From: JBNNGK01 sp050268245
Lineage (GTDB): Bacteria > Pseudomonadota > Gammaproteobacteria > Enterobacterales > Enterobacteriaceae
Length of the DNA stretch: 64,000 nucleotides
Reading direction: 5' to 3'
NCBI RefSeq assembly: GCF_050268245.1
Contig: NZ_JBNNGK010000007.1
Span: 1 to 64,000, forward strand
Of the stretch, positions 8,516 to 17,752 are shown piece after piece. The notes beneath the pieces are model-generated. The model was not told the origin of the DNA, did no database searches, and saw nothing but the letters and a program-made list of their open reading frames with translations. The translations under genes and the position numbers were made by a program. The first letter of the stretch is position 1. Every line of letters starts with the position of its first letter.

Positions 8516-11158
8516 TTATGCGTTTTCATTATCCGCATCGTCGACAACATCACCGTCTTCGCTATCGTCCAACGGTGCGGCCTCTTCCAACGCCTCACCC
8601 GGTTCGATGCTATCCAGCTCTTCGTCTTCAACCGGCTCTGCAACGCGCTGTAGCCCAACCACGTTCTCGTCTTCCGCGGTACGAATGAGCGTGACACCTT
8701 GGGTATTACGCCCCACCACGCTGACTTCCGACACCCGCGTGCGCACCAAGGTGCCGGCATCCGTGATCATCATGATCTGGTCGGTGGTTTCCACCTGTAC
8801 CGCACCGACAACCTGACCATTTCGCTCGCTCACCTTGATGGAGATAACCCCTTGGGTGGCACGTGATTTGGTCGGATATTCGGTCACGGCAGTCCGTTTA
8901 CCGTAGCCGTTTTGCGTCACGGTAAGGATGTCACCTTCGCCACGCGGCACGATCAGGGACACAACACGATCGCCTTCGCCCAGATTGATACCGCGCACGC
9001 CGGTAGCAGTACGGCCCATCGAACGCACCTGCGACTCAATGAAGCGCACCACTTTACCGTTGGCGGAGAACAACATCACTTCGTTGCTGCCGTCGGTCAG
9101 ATCAACACCAATCAGCTCATCGCCCTCATTGAGATTCACGGCGATAATGCCCGCACTGCGTGGGCGACTGAACTCGGTCAACGCGGTTTTCTTCACGGTA
9201 CCGCTCGCGGTCGCCATAAACACATGGCGCCCTTCTTCATACTCACGAACCGGCAGAATGGCAGTGATACGCTCATTCGCTTCCAACGGCAACAGGTTGA
9301 CGATTGGACGGCCACGCGCACCACGGCTGGCTTCTGGCAGCTGATAAACCTTCATCCAGTACAAACGCCCCCGGCTAGAGAAGCACAGGATGGTATCATG
9401 GGTGTTAGCGACCAACAGGCGATCGATAAAGTCTTCTTCTTTAATACGTGCAGCGGATTTGCCTTTCCCGCCACGGCGTTGCGCTTCATAATCGGTCAGC
9501 GGCTGGTACTTGACATAGCCCTGATGCGACAAGGTCACCACAACGTCTTCTTGGTTGATCAAGTCTTCGATGTTGATGTCGGAAGAGTTAGCCGTGATCT
9601 CAGTGCGGCGTTTGTCACCAAACTGATCGCGCACCGCTTCAAGCTCTTCACGGATCACTTCCATCAGACGATCCGGGCTTTCAAGGATAAAGATCAGCTC
9701 AGCGATCACGTTCAGCAGTTCTTTATATTCCTCCAGCAGCTTCTCGTGCTCCAGCCCCGTCAGTTTCTGCAAACGCAGATCCAAAATGGCCTGAGCTTGC
9801 TGCTCGGTCAGGTAATATTTGCCGTCACGGATACCGAATTCTGGCTCTAACCACTCTGGGCGTGCAGCATCGTCACCGGCACGTTCCAGCATCGCGCTCA
9901 CGTTACCCAGCGCCCACGCCTGCGCAACCAACGCAACTTTCGCTTCCGCAGGCGTCGGTGCACGGCGAATCAACTCGATAATTGGATCGATGTTGGCCAA
10001 TGCGATAGCTAACGCTTCCAGAATGTGCGCACGGTCACGTGCTTTACGCAGTTCAAAGATGGTACGGCGTGTTACCACTTCACGGCGGTGGCGCACAAAG
10101 GCTTGCAGAATGTCTTTCAGGTTCAGCAGTTTTGGCTGCCCCTGATGCAGTGCCACCATGTTGATGCCGAAGGTAACCTGCAATTGCGTCAGTGAGTACA
10201 GGTTGTTGAGCACCACTTCACCCACCGCATCACGCTTCACTTCAATCACGATGCGCATGCCGTCTTTATCAGACTCATCACGCAATGCGCTGATACCTTC
10301 TACGCGTTTTTCTTTTACCAGCTCGGCGATCTTTTCGATCAACCGCGCTTTGTTCACCTGATACGGGATTTCGTGAACGATAATGGTTTCACGGCCGGTT
10401 TTGGCGTCAGCCTCGACTTCGGCACGGGCGCGGATATACACCTTGCCTCGCCCCGTGCGATAGGCTTCCTCAATGCCTCTACGGCCATTGATGATAGCGG
10501 CGGTCGGGAAGTCCGGCCCCGGAATGTGCTCCATCAGCCCTTCAATGCTGATGTTTTCATCATCAATATAGGCCAAGCAGCCGCTGATCACTTCAGACAG
10601 GTTGTGTGGCGGGATGTTGGTCGCCATACCGACGGCAATACCGGAAGACCCGTTGACCAGCAGGTTAGGGATCTTGGTTGGCATGACAGCAGGGATCTGC
10701 TCGGTGCCGTCGTAGTTAGGCACGAAGTCGACGGTTTCTTTTTCCAGATCCGCCAGCAATTCGTGTGCAATTTTGGACATGCGCACTTCGGTATAACGCA
10801 TCGCCGCGGCGGAATCGCCATCGACAGAACCGAAGTTACCCTGACCGTCCACCAGCATGTAGCGCAGCGAAAACGGTTGAGCCATACGCACGATGGTGTC
10901 GTAAACTGCGCTATCACCATGTGGGTGATATTTACCGATCACGTCCCCGACGACACGGGCGGATTTTTTATAGGGTTTATTCCAGTCGTTACCCAGTACA
11001 TTCATCGCGTACAACACGCGGCGGTGCACCGGCTTCAGTCCATCACGAACATCTGGCAACGCACGCCCGACAATAACGGACATGGCATAATCCAGATACG
11101 AGCTTTTCAGCTCTTCTTCGATGTTTACCGGTGTGATTTCTCTGGCAAGGTCGCTCAT
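8516..11158 (-). CDS. gyrA: DNA gyrase subunit A
   Basis: 880 residues (E. coli 875). It has the winged-helix breakage-reunion domain with catalytic Tyr122 in MRYTEV, then the C-terminal beta-pinwheel with the GyrA box QRRGGKG needed for wrapping DNA, and an acidic C-terminal tail. With GyrB it introduces negative supercoils using ATP. The quinolone-resistance region reads GKYHPHGDSAVYDTIV with Ser83 and Asp87, the wild-type residues. The ATG at 11158 is the family start (MSDLAREITPVNIEEE); an in-frame extension to 11284 runs into the promoter region shared with divergent ubiG. Confidence 0.98.
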   Translation of the reverse strand: MSDLAREITPVNIEEELKSSYLDYAMSVIVGRALPDVRDGLKPVHRRVLYAMNVLGNDWNKPYKKSARVVGDVIGKYHPHGDSAVYDTIVRMAQPFSLRYMLVDGQGNFGSVDGDSAAAMRYTEVRMSKIAHELLADLEKETVDFVPNYDGTEQIPAVMPTKIPNLLVNGSSGIAVGMATNIPPHNLSEVISGCLAYIDDENISIEGLMEHIPGPDFPTAAIINGRRGIEEAYRTGRGKVYIRARAEVEADAKTGRETIIVHEIPYQVNKARLIEKIAELVKEKRVEGISALRDESDKDGMRIVIEVKRDAVGEVVLNNLYSLTQLQVTFGINMVALHQGQPKLLNLKDILQAFVRHRREVVTRRTIFELRKARDRAHILEALAIALANIDPIIELIRRAPTPAEAKVALVAQAWALGNVSAMLERAGDDAARPEWLEPEFGIRDGKYYLTEQQAQAILDLRLQKLTGLEHEKLLEEYKELLNVIAELIFILESPDRLMEVIREELEAVRDQFGDKRRTEITANSSDINIEDLINQEDVVVTLSHQGYVKYQPLTDYEAQRRGGKGKSAARIKEEDFIDRLLVANTHDTILCFSSRGRLYWMKVYQLPEASRGARGRPIVNLLPLEANERITAILPVREYEEGRHVFMATASGTVKKTALTEFSRPRSAGIIAVNLNEGDELIGVDLTDGSNEVMLFSANGKVVRFIESQVRSMGRTATGVRGINLGEGDRVVSLIVPRGEGDILTVTQNGYGKRTAVTEYPTKSRATQGVISIKVSERNGQVVGAVQVETTDQIMMITDAGTLVRTRVSEVSVVGRNTQGVTLIRTAEDENVVGLQRVAEPVEDEELDSIEPGEALEEAAPLDDSEDGDVVDDADNENA

Positions 11159-11371
11159 GGAGCTGCTATCCCTCATACTGAATGATTCATCTGCCCTGGC
11201 ATAGTGCCAAAGGTGTAAAACTATATCACAACGCAGGCTTTGCGGGAAAATAACCGGCAGAGTTTGCTGGAATTTGTGCTTCACCGCGCGCTAAAAATGC
11301 CTCGGTTGCAGCAGCGCCCTGCGGTAACATGTATAATCCGCCGCAAAGAGAACCAGGAGCTAAACACGCCC

Positions 11372-12100
11372 ATGAATGCAGAATCATCCAGCCGCGCGCA
11401 AAACGTAGACCATCAGGAAATCGCCAAATTTGAGGCCGTCGCCTCGCGCTGGTGGGATCTGGAAGGTGAGTTCAAACCGCTGCATCGGATTAACCCACTG
11501 CGCCTGAATTATATCATGCAACGCGCCGGTGGCATCTTTGATAAAAATGTGCTCGATGTCGGCTGCGGCGGCGGCATTCTGGCGGAAAGTATGGCGCGTG
11601 AAGGCGCACAGGTCACCGGGTTGGATATGGGGGCAGAACCCTTACAGGTGGCGCGTTTGCATGCGTTAGAAAGCGGTATCCAGGTCACTTACGTTCAAGA
11701 AACGGTGGAAAGCCACGTCCACGCTCATCCGCAGCAATACGATGTTGTGACCTGCATGGAAATGTTGGAACACGTCCCCGATCCGGCCTCGGTGGTTCGC
11801 GCCTGCGCGCATTTGGTCAAACCGGGCGGTCATGTGTTCTTCTCGACCATTAACCGCAATACCAAAGCCTGGCTGATGGCCGTGGTCGGTGCCGAATATA
11901 TCTTGAAGATGGTTCCGCAAGGCACCCACGACCACAAAAAGTTCATCAAACCGTCCGAACTGATCGGTTGGGTTGATGGCACGGCGTTACGCGAAAAGCA
12001 CATGATTGGCCTGCATTACAACCCGATCACCGATCATTTTAAGCTTGGCCGCAACGTTGATGTGAACTACATGGTGCACACACAACACGAAGGTGAATAA
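11372..12100 (+). CDS. ubiG: Ubiquinone biosynthesis O-methyltransferase UbiG
   Basis: 242 residues (E. coli 240). A class I SAM-dependent methyltransferase fold is shown by motif I VLDVGCGGG at residues 60-68 and the acidic/post-I region GLDMG. UbiG carries out both O-methylation steps of ubiquinone synthesis. The start ATG at 11372 is preceded by CAGGAG; in-frame sequence upstream to 11240 overlaps the gyrA leader and is not expected to be translated. It is divergent from gyrA across a 213-bp shared promoter region, as in E. coli. Confidence 0.96.
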   Translation: MNAESSSRAQNVDHQEIAKFEAVASRWWDLEGEFKPLHRINPLRLNYIMQRAGGIFDKNVLDVGCGGGILAESMAREGAQVTGLDMGAEPLQVARLHALESGIQVTYVQETVESHVHAHPQQYDVVTCMEMLEHVPDPASVVRACAHLVKPGGHVFFSTINRNTKAWLMAVVGAEYILKMVPQGTHDHKKFIKPSELIGWVDGTALREKHMIGLHYNPITDHFKLGRNVDVNYMVHTQHEGE

Positions 12101-12120
12101 ATCGTAGCTGATGTCTGCGT

Positions 12121-12143
12121 CGGGGCGTGGCTCGCCGCGCCCG
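12121..12143. repeat. Solo REP-like stem-loop
   Basis: Stem GGGCGTGG / CCGCGCCC with a CTCG loop, preceded by GTCG instead of the GTAG seen in the other copies. Apart from the loop and the base before the stem it is the same sequence as the right-hand stem-loops at 44871 and 45554. It lies about 20 nt downstream of the ubiG stop and could act at the 3' end of that mRNA. Confidence 0.6.
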
Positions 12144-12505
12144 TTTACACCGGCATTCGTTAGCCGCAATCTGAAGATACAGGCCGACAAGCTCAACCTA
12201 TGCTGACGTTGCCATGCACTCTAGGTAAGCCTCTCGCTCTGTGCAGGGTTTCATCTGTTCGCATCGGGTAAGCAGAAGGCCGTTAGAAAACAGCGAGTTT
12301 TTGCGGGTTCGATCAATAAACAGCATGTAAACGGTTTTTAAGAATATTAAATCCGATCAATATACCGTTTTTTTCTAACGTTTAAGAAATCGGCAATCGA
12401 TCACTTTTTTACGAATTTGAGGAAAATCTTATCCCGCATATTGACAAACTTACGGGGCCAGACGCAGCGCGCACTGCGAACAGACAACCACATTTCACCC
12501 CCAAG

Positions 12506-12514
12506 TTATCCACA
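12506..12514 (+). promoter_or_regulatory. DnaA box upstream of nrdA
   Basis: TTATCCACA, a perfect match to the high-affinity DnaA box, about 150 bp before the nrdA start. In E. coli DnaA bound upstream of nrdAB links dNTP synthesis to replication initiation. The site and its position fit that known control; binding itself is inferred. Confidence 0.7.
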
Positions 12515-12554
12515 AAATCATGCCATTTTGTTCACTTGCAAACACCTCACTTTA

Positions 12555-12600
12555 TCACTATCTTGTTACCCCATTGACACACACCCCCTATATATAGTGT
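12555..12600 (+). promoter_or_regulatory. NrdR boxes / nrdAB core promoter
   Basis: The downstream site, CCCCTATATATAGTGT at 12585-12600, matches the NrdR palindrome well in its right half. A weaker half-site, TCACTATCTTG, starts 30 bp upstream at 12555, about three helical turns away as expected for paired NrdR boxes. NrdR is the ATP/dATP-sensing repressor of nrd operons. The -35 and -10 hexamers were not assigned with certainty. Confidence 0.65.
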
Positions 12601-12664
12601 TTACATACTGAGCAGAGCGACTACACTTCTGCTTAGGACACTATACGGACAGGTATAACCGCAC

Positions 12665-14953
12665 ATGAACCAAAGTCTACTTGTAACTAAACGCGATGGC
12701 CGTAAAGAACGCATCAACCTCGACAAAATCCACCGGGTCATCGACTGGGCCGCAGAAGGTTTACACAACGTCTCGGTATCTCAAGTAGAGTTGCGTTCGC
12801 ATATCCAGTTTTATGACGGTATCAAAACCGCCGATATCCATGAAACCATCATCAAAGCCGCCGCCGATCTGATCTCACGCGATGCGCCAGACTATCAATA
12901 TCTGGCTGCCCGCTTGGCTATCTTCCATCTGCGTAAAAAAGCTTATGGCCAGTTCGAGCCGCCAAAGCTGCATGAGCATGTGGTTCGCATGGTTGAGATG
13001 GGTAAATACGATAAGCATCTGCTGGAAGATTACACCGCTGAAGAGTTCGAGCAGATGGACGCCTTTATCGATCACTGGCGTGATATGAACTTCTCCTATG
13101 CGGCGGTCAAGCAGTTAGAAGGGAAATATCTGGTACAGAACCGTGTGAACGGCGACATCTACGAGAGCGCACAGTTCTTGTATATCTTGGTTGCCGCGTG
13201 CCTGTTCTCTAACTATCCGCGTGAAACCCGTCTGGATTACGTTAAACGTTTCTACGACGCGATTTCCACCTTCAAAATTTCTCTGCCTACGCCAATTATG
13301 TCTGGCGTGCGCACCCCTACCCGCCAGTTCAGTTCATGTGTACTGATCGAATGCGGTGACAGCCTGGACTCGATCAACGCGACCTCCAGCGCGATTGTGA
13401 AATACGTCTCTCAACGCGCCGGCATCGGCATCAACGCCGGCCGCATTCGTGCACTAGGTAGCCCAATCCGGGGTGGTGAAGCCTTCCACACCGGCTGTAT
13501 CCCGTTTTACAAGCATTTCCAAACCGCGGTGAAGTCCTGTTCACAAGGCGGCGTACGTGGCGGTGCGGCTACCCTGTTCTACCCTATGTGGCATTTGGAA
13601 GTAGAAAGCCTGCTGGTATTGAAGAATAACCGTGGTGTGGAAGGCAACCGCGTCCGCCACATGGACTACGGCGTCCAGTTGAACCGCCTGATGTACCAAC
13701 GTCTGATCAAAGGCGGTGACATCACGCTGTTCAGCCCGTCCGATGCGCCGGGATTGTACGATGCGTTCTTCGCCGATCAGGACGAATTCGAACGGCTGTA
13801 CACCCAATACGAACAAGACAGCAGCATCCGCCAAAAACGCGTGAAAGCGGTTGAGTTGTTCTCATTGATGATGCAGGAACGCGCCTCTACTGGCCGTATC
13901 TACATTCAAAACGTCGATCACTGCAACACGCATAGCCCGTTCGATCCGCAGATCGCACCGGTTCGTCAATCCAATCTGTGCCTTGAAATCGCCTTGCCGA
14001 CCAAGCCGCTAAACGATGTCAATGACGAAAACGGTGAGATAGCGTTGTGTACGCTGTCTGCCTTCAACTTAGGCGCCATCGATAGCCTGGATGATTTGGA
14101 AGAGTTGGCAACCTTGGCGGTGCGTGCACTTGACGCCCTGTTGGATTATCAAGATTACCCAATCAACGCCGCTCAACGTGGCGCGATGGGGCGTCGCACG
14201 TTAGGTATTGGCGTCATTAACTTTGCTTACTATCTGGCGAAGCACGGCGTGCGTTACTCTGATGGCAGCGCCAATAATCTGACCCACAAGACCTTCGAAG
14301 CCATTCAGTATTACCTGCTGAAAGCCTCTAACCGTCTGGCTCAGGAACAAGGCGCATGCCCGTGGTTCAACGAAACCACCTACGCACAGGGTATTTTGCC
14401 GATCGATACCTACAAGAAAGATTTGGATGTCATCTGCCAAGAGCCGTTGCATTACGATTGGGAAACGCTGCGTCAAGAAATTCAGGAAACCGGCCTGCGC
14501 AATTCCACCCTGTCTGCGCTGATGCCTTCGGAAACCTCCTCGCAGATTTCCAACGCGACTAACGGCATTGAGCCACCGCGCGGCCACATCAGTATCAAAG
14601 CGTCTAAAGACGGTATCTTGCGCCAAGTGGTGCCGGAGTACGAGCGTCTGAAAGACGCCTACGAACTGCTGTGGGACATGCCAAACAATGACGGTTACTT
14701 GCAGTTGGTTGGCCTGATGCAGAAATTTATCGATCAATCGATCTCGGCGAATACCAACTACGACCCAAATCGTTTCACGGGTGGCAAAGTGCCAATGAAG
14801 CAACTGCTGAAAGATCTGCTGACCACCTATAAATTTGGTGTCAAAACGCTGTACTACCAAAACACCCGTGACGGTGCTGAGGACGTTCAGGAAGATATGC
14901 TGCCTGCGAAAGGCGGTGATGACGACTGCGAAAGCGGCGCCTGCAAAATTTAA
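12665..14953 (+). CDS. nrdA: Ribonucleoside-diphosphate reductase 1 alpha subunit
   Basis: 762 residues (E. coli 761). It has an N-terminal ATP-cone (residues 5-95) that senses ATP/dATP, then the ten-stranded barrel with active-site Cys225, Asn437, Cys439, Glu441 and Cys462 all present. The C-terminal swinging-arm cysteines Cys755 and Cys760 (DDDCESGACKI) are re-reduced by thioredoxin or glutaredoxin. It reduces NDPs to dNDPs together with NrdB. The gene is followed by nrdB after 101 bp and then yfaE, the class Ia reductase operon. Confidence 0.98.
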   Translation: MNQSLLVTKRDGRKERINLDKIHRVIDWAAEGLHNVSVSQVELRSHIQFYDGIKTADIHETIIKAAADLISRDAPDYQYLAARLAIFHLRKKAYGQFEPPKLHEHVVRMVEMGKYDKHLLEDYTAEEFEQMDAFIDHWRDMNFSYAAVKQLEGKYLVQNRVNGDIYESAQFLYILVAACLFSNYPRETRLDYVKRFYDAISTFKISLPTPIMSGVRTPTRQFSSCVLIECGDSLDSINATSSAIVKYVSQRAGIGINAGRIRALGSPIRGGEAFHTGCIPFYKHFQTAVKSCSQGGVRGGAATLFYPMWHLEVESLLVLKNNRGVEGNRVRHMDYGVQLNRLMYQRLIKGGDITLFSPSDAPGLYDAFFADQDEFERLYTQYEQDSSIRQKRVKAVELFSLMMQERASTGRIYIQNVDHCNTHSPFDPQIAPVRQSNLCLEIALPTKPLNDVNDENGEIALCTLSAFNLGAIDSLDDLEELATLAVRALDALLDYQDYPINAAQRGAMGRRTLGIGVINFAYYLAKHGVRYSDGSANNLTHKTFEAIQYYLLKASNRLAQEQGACPWFNETTYAQGILPIDTYKKDLDVICQEPLHYDWETLRQEIQETGLRNSTLSALMPSETSSQISNATNGIEPPRGHISIKASKDGILRQVVPEYERLKDAYELLWDMPNNDGYLQLVGLMQKFIDQSISANTNYDPNRFTGGKVPMKQLLKDLLTTYKFGVKTLYYQNTRDGAEDVQEDMLPAKGGDDDCESGACKI

Positions 14954-14965
14954 GTTTCAATACTG

Positions 14966-15022
14966 AGGGCCGCATCTCGGCCCTTACACTGTTTACCGCG
15001 TAGCAGCCGGAGTAATCCGGCT
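14966..15022. repeat. REP-like stem-loop pair between nrdA and nrdB
   Basis: First stem AGGGCCG / CGGCCCT (loop CATCT, 14966-14984) followed by TTAC. Twelve nt later comes GTAG (15000-15003) and a second stem AGCCGGA / TCCGGCT (loop GTAA). The order [stem-loop]-TAC ... GTAG-[stem-loop] is the same as in the larger REP doublets at 44.8-45.6 kb and 62.2-62.7 kb, although the stems differ. There is no T-run, so these are unlikely to be terminators. They may stabilise nrdA mRNA or set the nrdA:nrdB ratio, which is inference. Confidence 0.5.
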
Positions 15023-15054
15023 CACCGCTGGGTGGTATCAAAGGACTCAGGCTT

Positions 15055-16185
15055 ATGGCTTACACCACTTTCTCTCAGAACAAAAACGATCAGCTACTCG
15101 AACCGATGTTCTTCGGCCAGTCAGTCAATGTGGCACGCTTCGATCAACAGAAATATGAAATCTTCGAAAAGTTGATCGAAAAACAGCTCTCCTTTTTCTG
15201 GCGTCCAGAAGAAGTTGACGTTTCACGCGATCGCATCGACTATCAGGCGCTGCCGGAACATGAAAAACATATTTTCATCAGCAACCTGAAGTATCAGACC
15301 TTGCTGGATTCGATCCAAGGCCGCAGCCCGAACGTCGCTCTGCTGCCGCTGATTTCGATCCCCGAGCTGGAAACCTGGATTGAAACCTGGTCATTCTCTG
15401 AGACCATTCACTCACGCTCTTACACGCATATTATTCGTAATATCGTGAACGATCCGGCGCTGGTATTTGACGACATCGTCACCAACGAAGAGATCAAAAA
15501 GCGTGCAAAAGACATCTCAAGCTACTACGACAGTCTGATTGAGATGACCAGCTATTATCATCTGCTGGGCGAAGGCACGCATCAGGTTAACGGTAAAACC
15601 ATCACCGTCAGCCTGCGCGCGCTGAAAAAGCAGCTTTATCTATGCCTGATGAGCGTTAACGCACTGGAAGCGATCCGCTTCTACGTCAGTTTCGCCTGTT
15701 CGTTCGCCTTTGCTGAACGTGAGTTGATGGAAGGCAATGCCAAAATCATCAAACTCATCGCGCGTGACGAAGCGCTGCATCTGACCGGGACGCAGCACAT
15801 GCTAAACCTGATGCGCTCAGGCGCGGATGACCCGGAAATGGCCGAGATTGCCGTCGAGTGTCAGCAACAATGTTACGATCTGTTTGTCTTGGCAGCCCAG
15901 CAGGAAAAAGAATGGGCAGAATATCTGTTCAGCAACGGCTCAATGATCGGCCTGAACAAAGATATTCTGTGTCAATATGTGGAATACATCACCAATATCC
16001 GCATGCAAGCGGTTGGGCTGGGCTCACCGTTTAAAACCCGCTCTAACCCAATCCCATGGATCAACGCGTGGCTGGTTTCTGATAACGTGCAAGTGGCACC
16101 GCAAGAAGTAGAAGTCAGTTCCTACTTGGTCGGCCAAATCGATTCAGAAATCAATGCCGACGACCTGAGCGATTTCGAGCTGTAA
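15055..16185 (+). CDS. nrdB: Ribonucleoside-diphosphate reductase 1 beta subunit
   Basis: 376 residues, the same as E. coli. It is a ferritin-like diiron protein with the tyrosyl-radical residue Tyr123 in HSRSYTHII (Tyr122 in mature numbering). Iron ligands Asp85, Glu116 and His119 are visible, with a second set in LMEGNAKIIKLIARDEALH. It generates the radical that is passed to Cys439 of NrdA. The C-terminus DDLSDFEL is the tail that docks on NrdA. Its stop is one base before the start of yfaE. Confidence 0.98.
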   Translation: MAYTTFSQNKNDQLLEPMFFGQSVNVARFDQQKYEIFEKLIEKQLSFFWRPEEVDVSRDRIDYQALPEHEKHIFISNLKYQTLLDSIQGRSPNVALLPLISIPELETWIETWSFSETIHSRSYTHIIRNIVNDPALVFDDIVTNEEIKKRAKDISSYYDSLIEMTSYYHLLGEGTHQVNGKTITVSLRALKKQLYLCLMSVNALEAIRFYVSFACSFAFAERELMEGNAKIIKLIARDEALHLTGTQHMLNLMRSGADDPEMAEIAVECQQQCYDLFVLAAQQEKEWAEYLFSNGSMIGLNKDILCQYVEYITNIRMQAVGLGSPFKTRSNPIPWINAWLVSDNVQVAPQEVEVSSYLVGQIDSEINADDLSDFEL

Positions 16186-16186
16186 T

Positions 16187-16447
16187 ATGGCGATGCCAAC
16201 CGTGACGCTGCGAACTTCAGGTACGCAGCTCGCTTGCCAGGAAAATGAAAGCTGCCTGCTCGACGTGCTGGAGTTACACGACGTGCAGGTAGAGTACCAA
16301 TGCCGCTCCGGTTACTGCGGCGCCTGCCGTTTGAAACTGTTGGAAGGTGAAGTGGTGTATCGTCAACAGCCGCTGGCGTTTATCAATGACGGCGAGATCC
16401 TGCCTTGCTGCTGCATGCCACATACCGATATTGAGCTGGAATTGTAA
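16187..16447 (+). CDS. yfaE: 2Fe-2S ferredoxin YfaE, diiron cofactor maintenance
   Basis: 86 residues (E. coli 84) with plant-type ferredoxin ligands Cys39, Cys44 and Cys47 in CRSGYCGAC and the distal Cys in the CCC run at 74-76. In E. coli YfaE supplies electrons to repair and assemble the NrdB diiron-tyrosyl cofactor. It begins one base after the nrdB stop (TAATATG), so translation is probably coupled. An alternative ATG two codons in (MPTVT) is possible. Confidence 0.93.
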   Translation: MAMPTVTLRTSGTQLACQENESCLLDVLELHDVQVEYQCRSGYCGACRLKLLEGEVVYRQQPLAFINDGEILPCCCMPHTDIELEL

Positions 16448-16471
16448 GCCAAGCGGGGCGTCCCGCTTGGC
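16448..16471 (+). terminator. Hairpin after yfaE
   Basis: Perfect 10-bp stem GCCAAGCGGG / CCCGCTTGGC with a GCGT loop directly after the yfaE stop. No T-run follows (TAATCACAC), so it may be an mRNA-stabilising 3' hairpin rather than a classical intrinsic terminator. It is the last structure of nrdAB-yfaE before convergent yfaY. Confidence 0.55.
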
Positions 16472-16555
16472 TAATCACACCGGCGGTGTCAGTCCACCGG
16501 ATACAGTGCCAGCCAGCCATAACATGCATCGCACATTCCCCACTTACCGCCTTTG

Positions 16556-17752
16556 CTACTCAATAATCTCAACAATCTCCAACCAACGATTCTTGCCACA
16601 GACGGGCTCGCTATTTAACCAACGTCGCAACATATCAAGCGCCAGCATCGCCACCGATTCCTGCCTCAGTCGCAGGCCATGGCGTGCCGCGCAATAACGC
16701 ACCGTCTGCCCTATGCCACCTTTCGGCGTATGTAACGCGATACTGACTTGATCATCGCTCATCGCGCTGACCGCCAGTGCCAAGTGCGCCCCCGTCAACT
16801 CCGCCAGCGACCGCGCACGTATCAGCGTGGTTTCCAGTGTCTCCAGGCAGTGTGATGGCAGCAGTTCCCCCCCCGCCAATGGCGCGGCCTCGCTCTGAAG
16901 CTGCACATTGATCAGCCCGGCGCTAAACTGCTCGCTCAGCGCCAACTTCATTCCCCGTTGATGCAAACGCTGCGCCAGCATCGCTGGCAGGCCTACCGTC
17001 CCCTCAAAAATCGTGTTGTCACCGGCCACCTGCCGCACACGTTCCCACGCTTGCTCCATCGCCGCACGCTGTGAAACCGGCCCGGTGAGTTTGAGCTCGA
17101 TAATGGGGCTAGATGAGCGATACCCCAACACCACGCCCGACGGCAACGGCATACCGTCTAACTCAGCGGCCAAACCGCTCTCAGAACAGCCAAAAGTGGT
17201 CAGACGCAAGCACAATGGCGGCTCCGGCAGGGGAAACCGCTGGCGTAAACGCGGCATGATTTGCTGTTCAACCATCACTTTGAATTCCGATGGCACGCCG
17301 GGCGTGAAGAACATCAGGCATTTATTGAGTTGCAGCATGAACCCGCAGGCGGTCCCCACCGTGTTATCAATCAGTTCCGCATTAGCCGGAATTTGCGCCT
17401 GTTTACGGTTAGAGGCTGCCATCGGGCGGTTATACCTGGCAAAGTAAGCCTCCATACGGGTTATCCATGCAGCATGTTCAACCAACTCCACACCACACGC
17501 CGTAGCCGCCGCCAGCGCGCTGAGATCGTCACTGGTTGGCCCCAGACCGCCATTAACAATCAATACATCCGCAATGTGGCTGCGCTCTTTCAGCGTTTCA
17601 ATCAGGGCAAAGAGATTGTCCCCTACCGTTTCCCGTCCACTCATCGGTAAACCTTGCTGAAACAGATAATCCGCTAACCAAGCGGCATTAGTATCAATAA
17701 TTTGCCCATGTAGCACTTCATCACCGGTACTAAGCATCTCGACCCGTAACAT
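16556..17752 (-). CDS. yfaY: CinA/PncC-like protein YfaY
   Basis: 398 residues. The N-terminal CinA (molybdopterin-binding-like) domain is clear, with LSTGDEVLHGQIIDTNA and GGLGPTSDDLS. The C-terminal domain corresponds to PncC nicotinamide-mononucleotide deamidase. However, the usual active-site motif AESCTGG reads SEQFSAG here (SEQFSAGLINVQL), so the catalytic Ser is replaced by Gln and deamidase activity is unlikely. The ATG at 17752 follows GGGAGAGA; an ATG 15 nt upstream has this site inside its own reading frame. It converges on yfaE. The cellular role is unknown. Confidence 0.8.
   Translation of the reverse strand: MLRVEMLSTGDEVLHGQIIDTNAAWLADYLFQQGLPMSGRETVGDNLFALIETLKERSHIADVLIVNGGLGPTSDDLSALAAATACGVELVEHAAWITRMEAYFARYNRPMAASNRKQAQIPANAELIDNTVGTACGFMLQLNKCLMFFTPGVPSEFKVMVEQQIMPRLRQRFPLPEPPLCLRLTTFGCSESGLAAELDGMPLPSGVVLGYRSSSPIIELKLTGPVSQRAAMEQAWERVRQVAGDNTIFEGTVGLPAMLAQRLHQRGMKLALSEQFSAGLINVQLQSEAAPLAGGELLPSHCLETLETTLIRARSLAELTGAHLALAVSAMSDDQVSIALHTPKGGIGQTVRYCAARHGLRLRQESVAMLALDMLRRWLNSEPVCGKNRWLEIVEIIE

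Larger units (their letters stand above)
12101..12664. promoter_or_regulatory. ubiG-nrdA intergenic region, nrdAB control region
   Basis: 564 bp without a gene. The left part holds a single GC-rich REP-like hairpin (12121-12143) and otherwise unremarkable sequence. From about 12360 it becomes AT-rich and carries the nrdAB control sites listed separately: a DnaA box and NrdR boxes. The stretch CACTATCTTG (12556-12565) near the promoter is, as I recall it, also found in the E. coli nrdA promoter, but I could not align the two here. Confidence 0.6.

Noticed and set aside
8912..9850. 312-residue frame antisense to gyrA
   Set aside because: Mirror frame of a well-conserved gene; no family resemblance and no promoter or ribosome site.
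10895..10913. Possible quinolone-resistance change in gyrA
   Set aside because: Residues 83 and 87 are Ser and Asp, the wild-type state.
14201..14860. 219-residue frame antisense to nrdA
   Set aside because: Lies wholly inside the conserved nrdA coding sequence; composition is that of a shadow frame.
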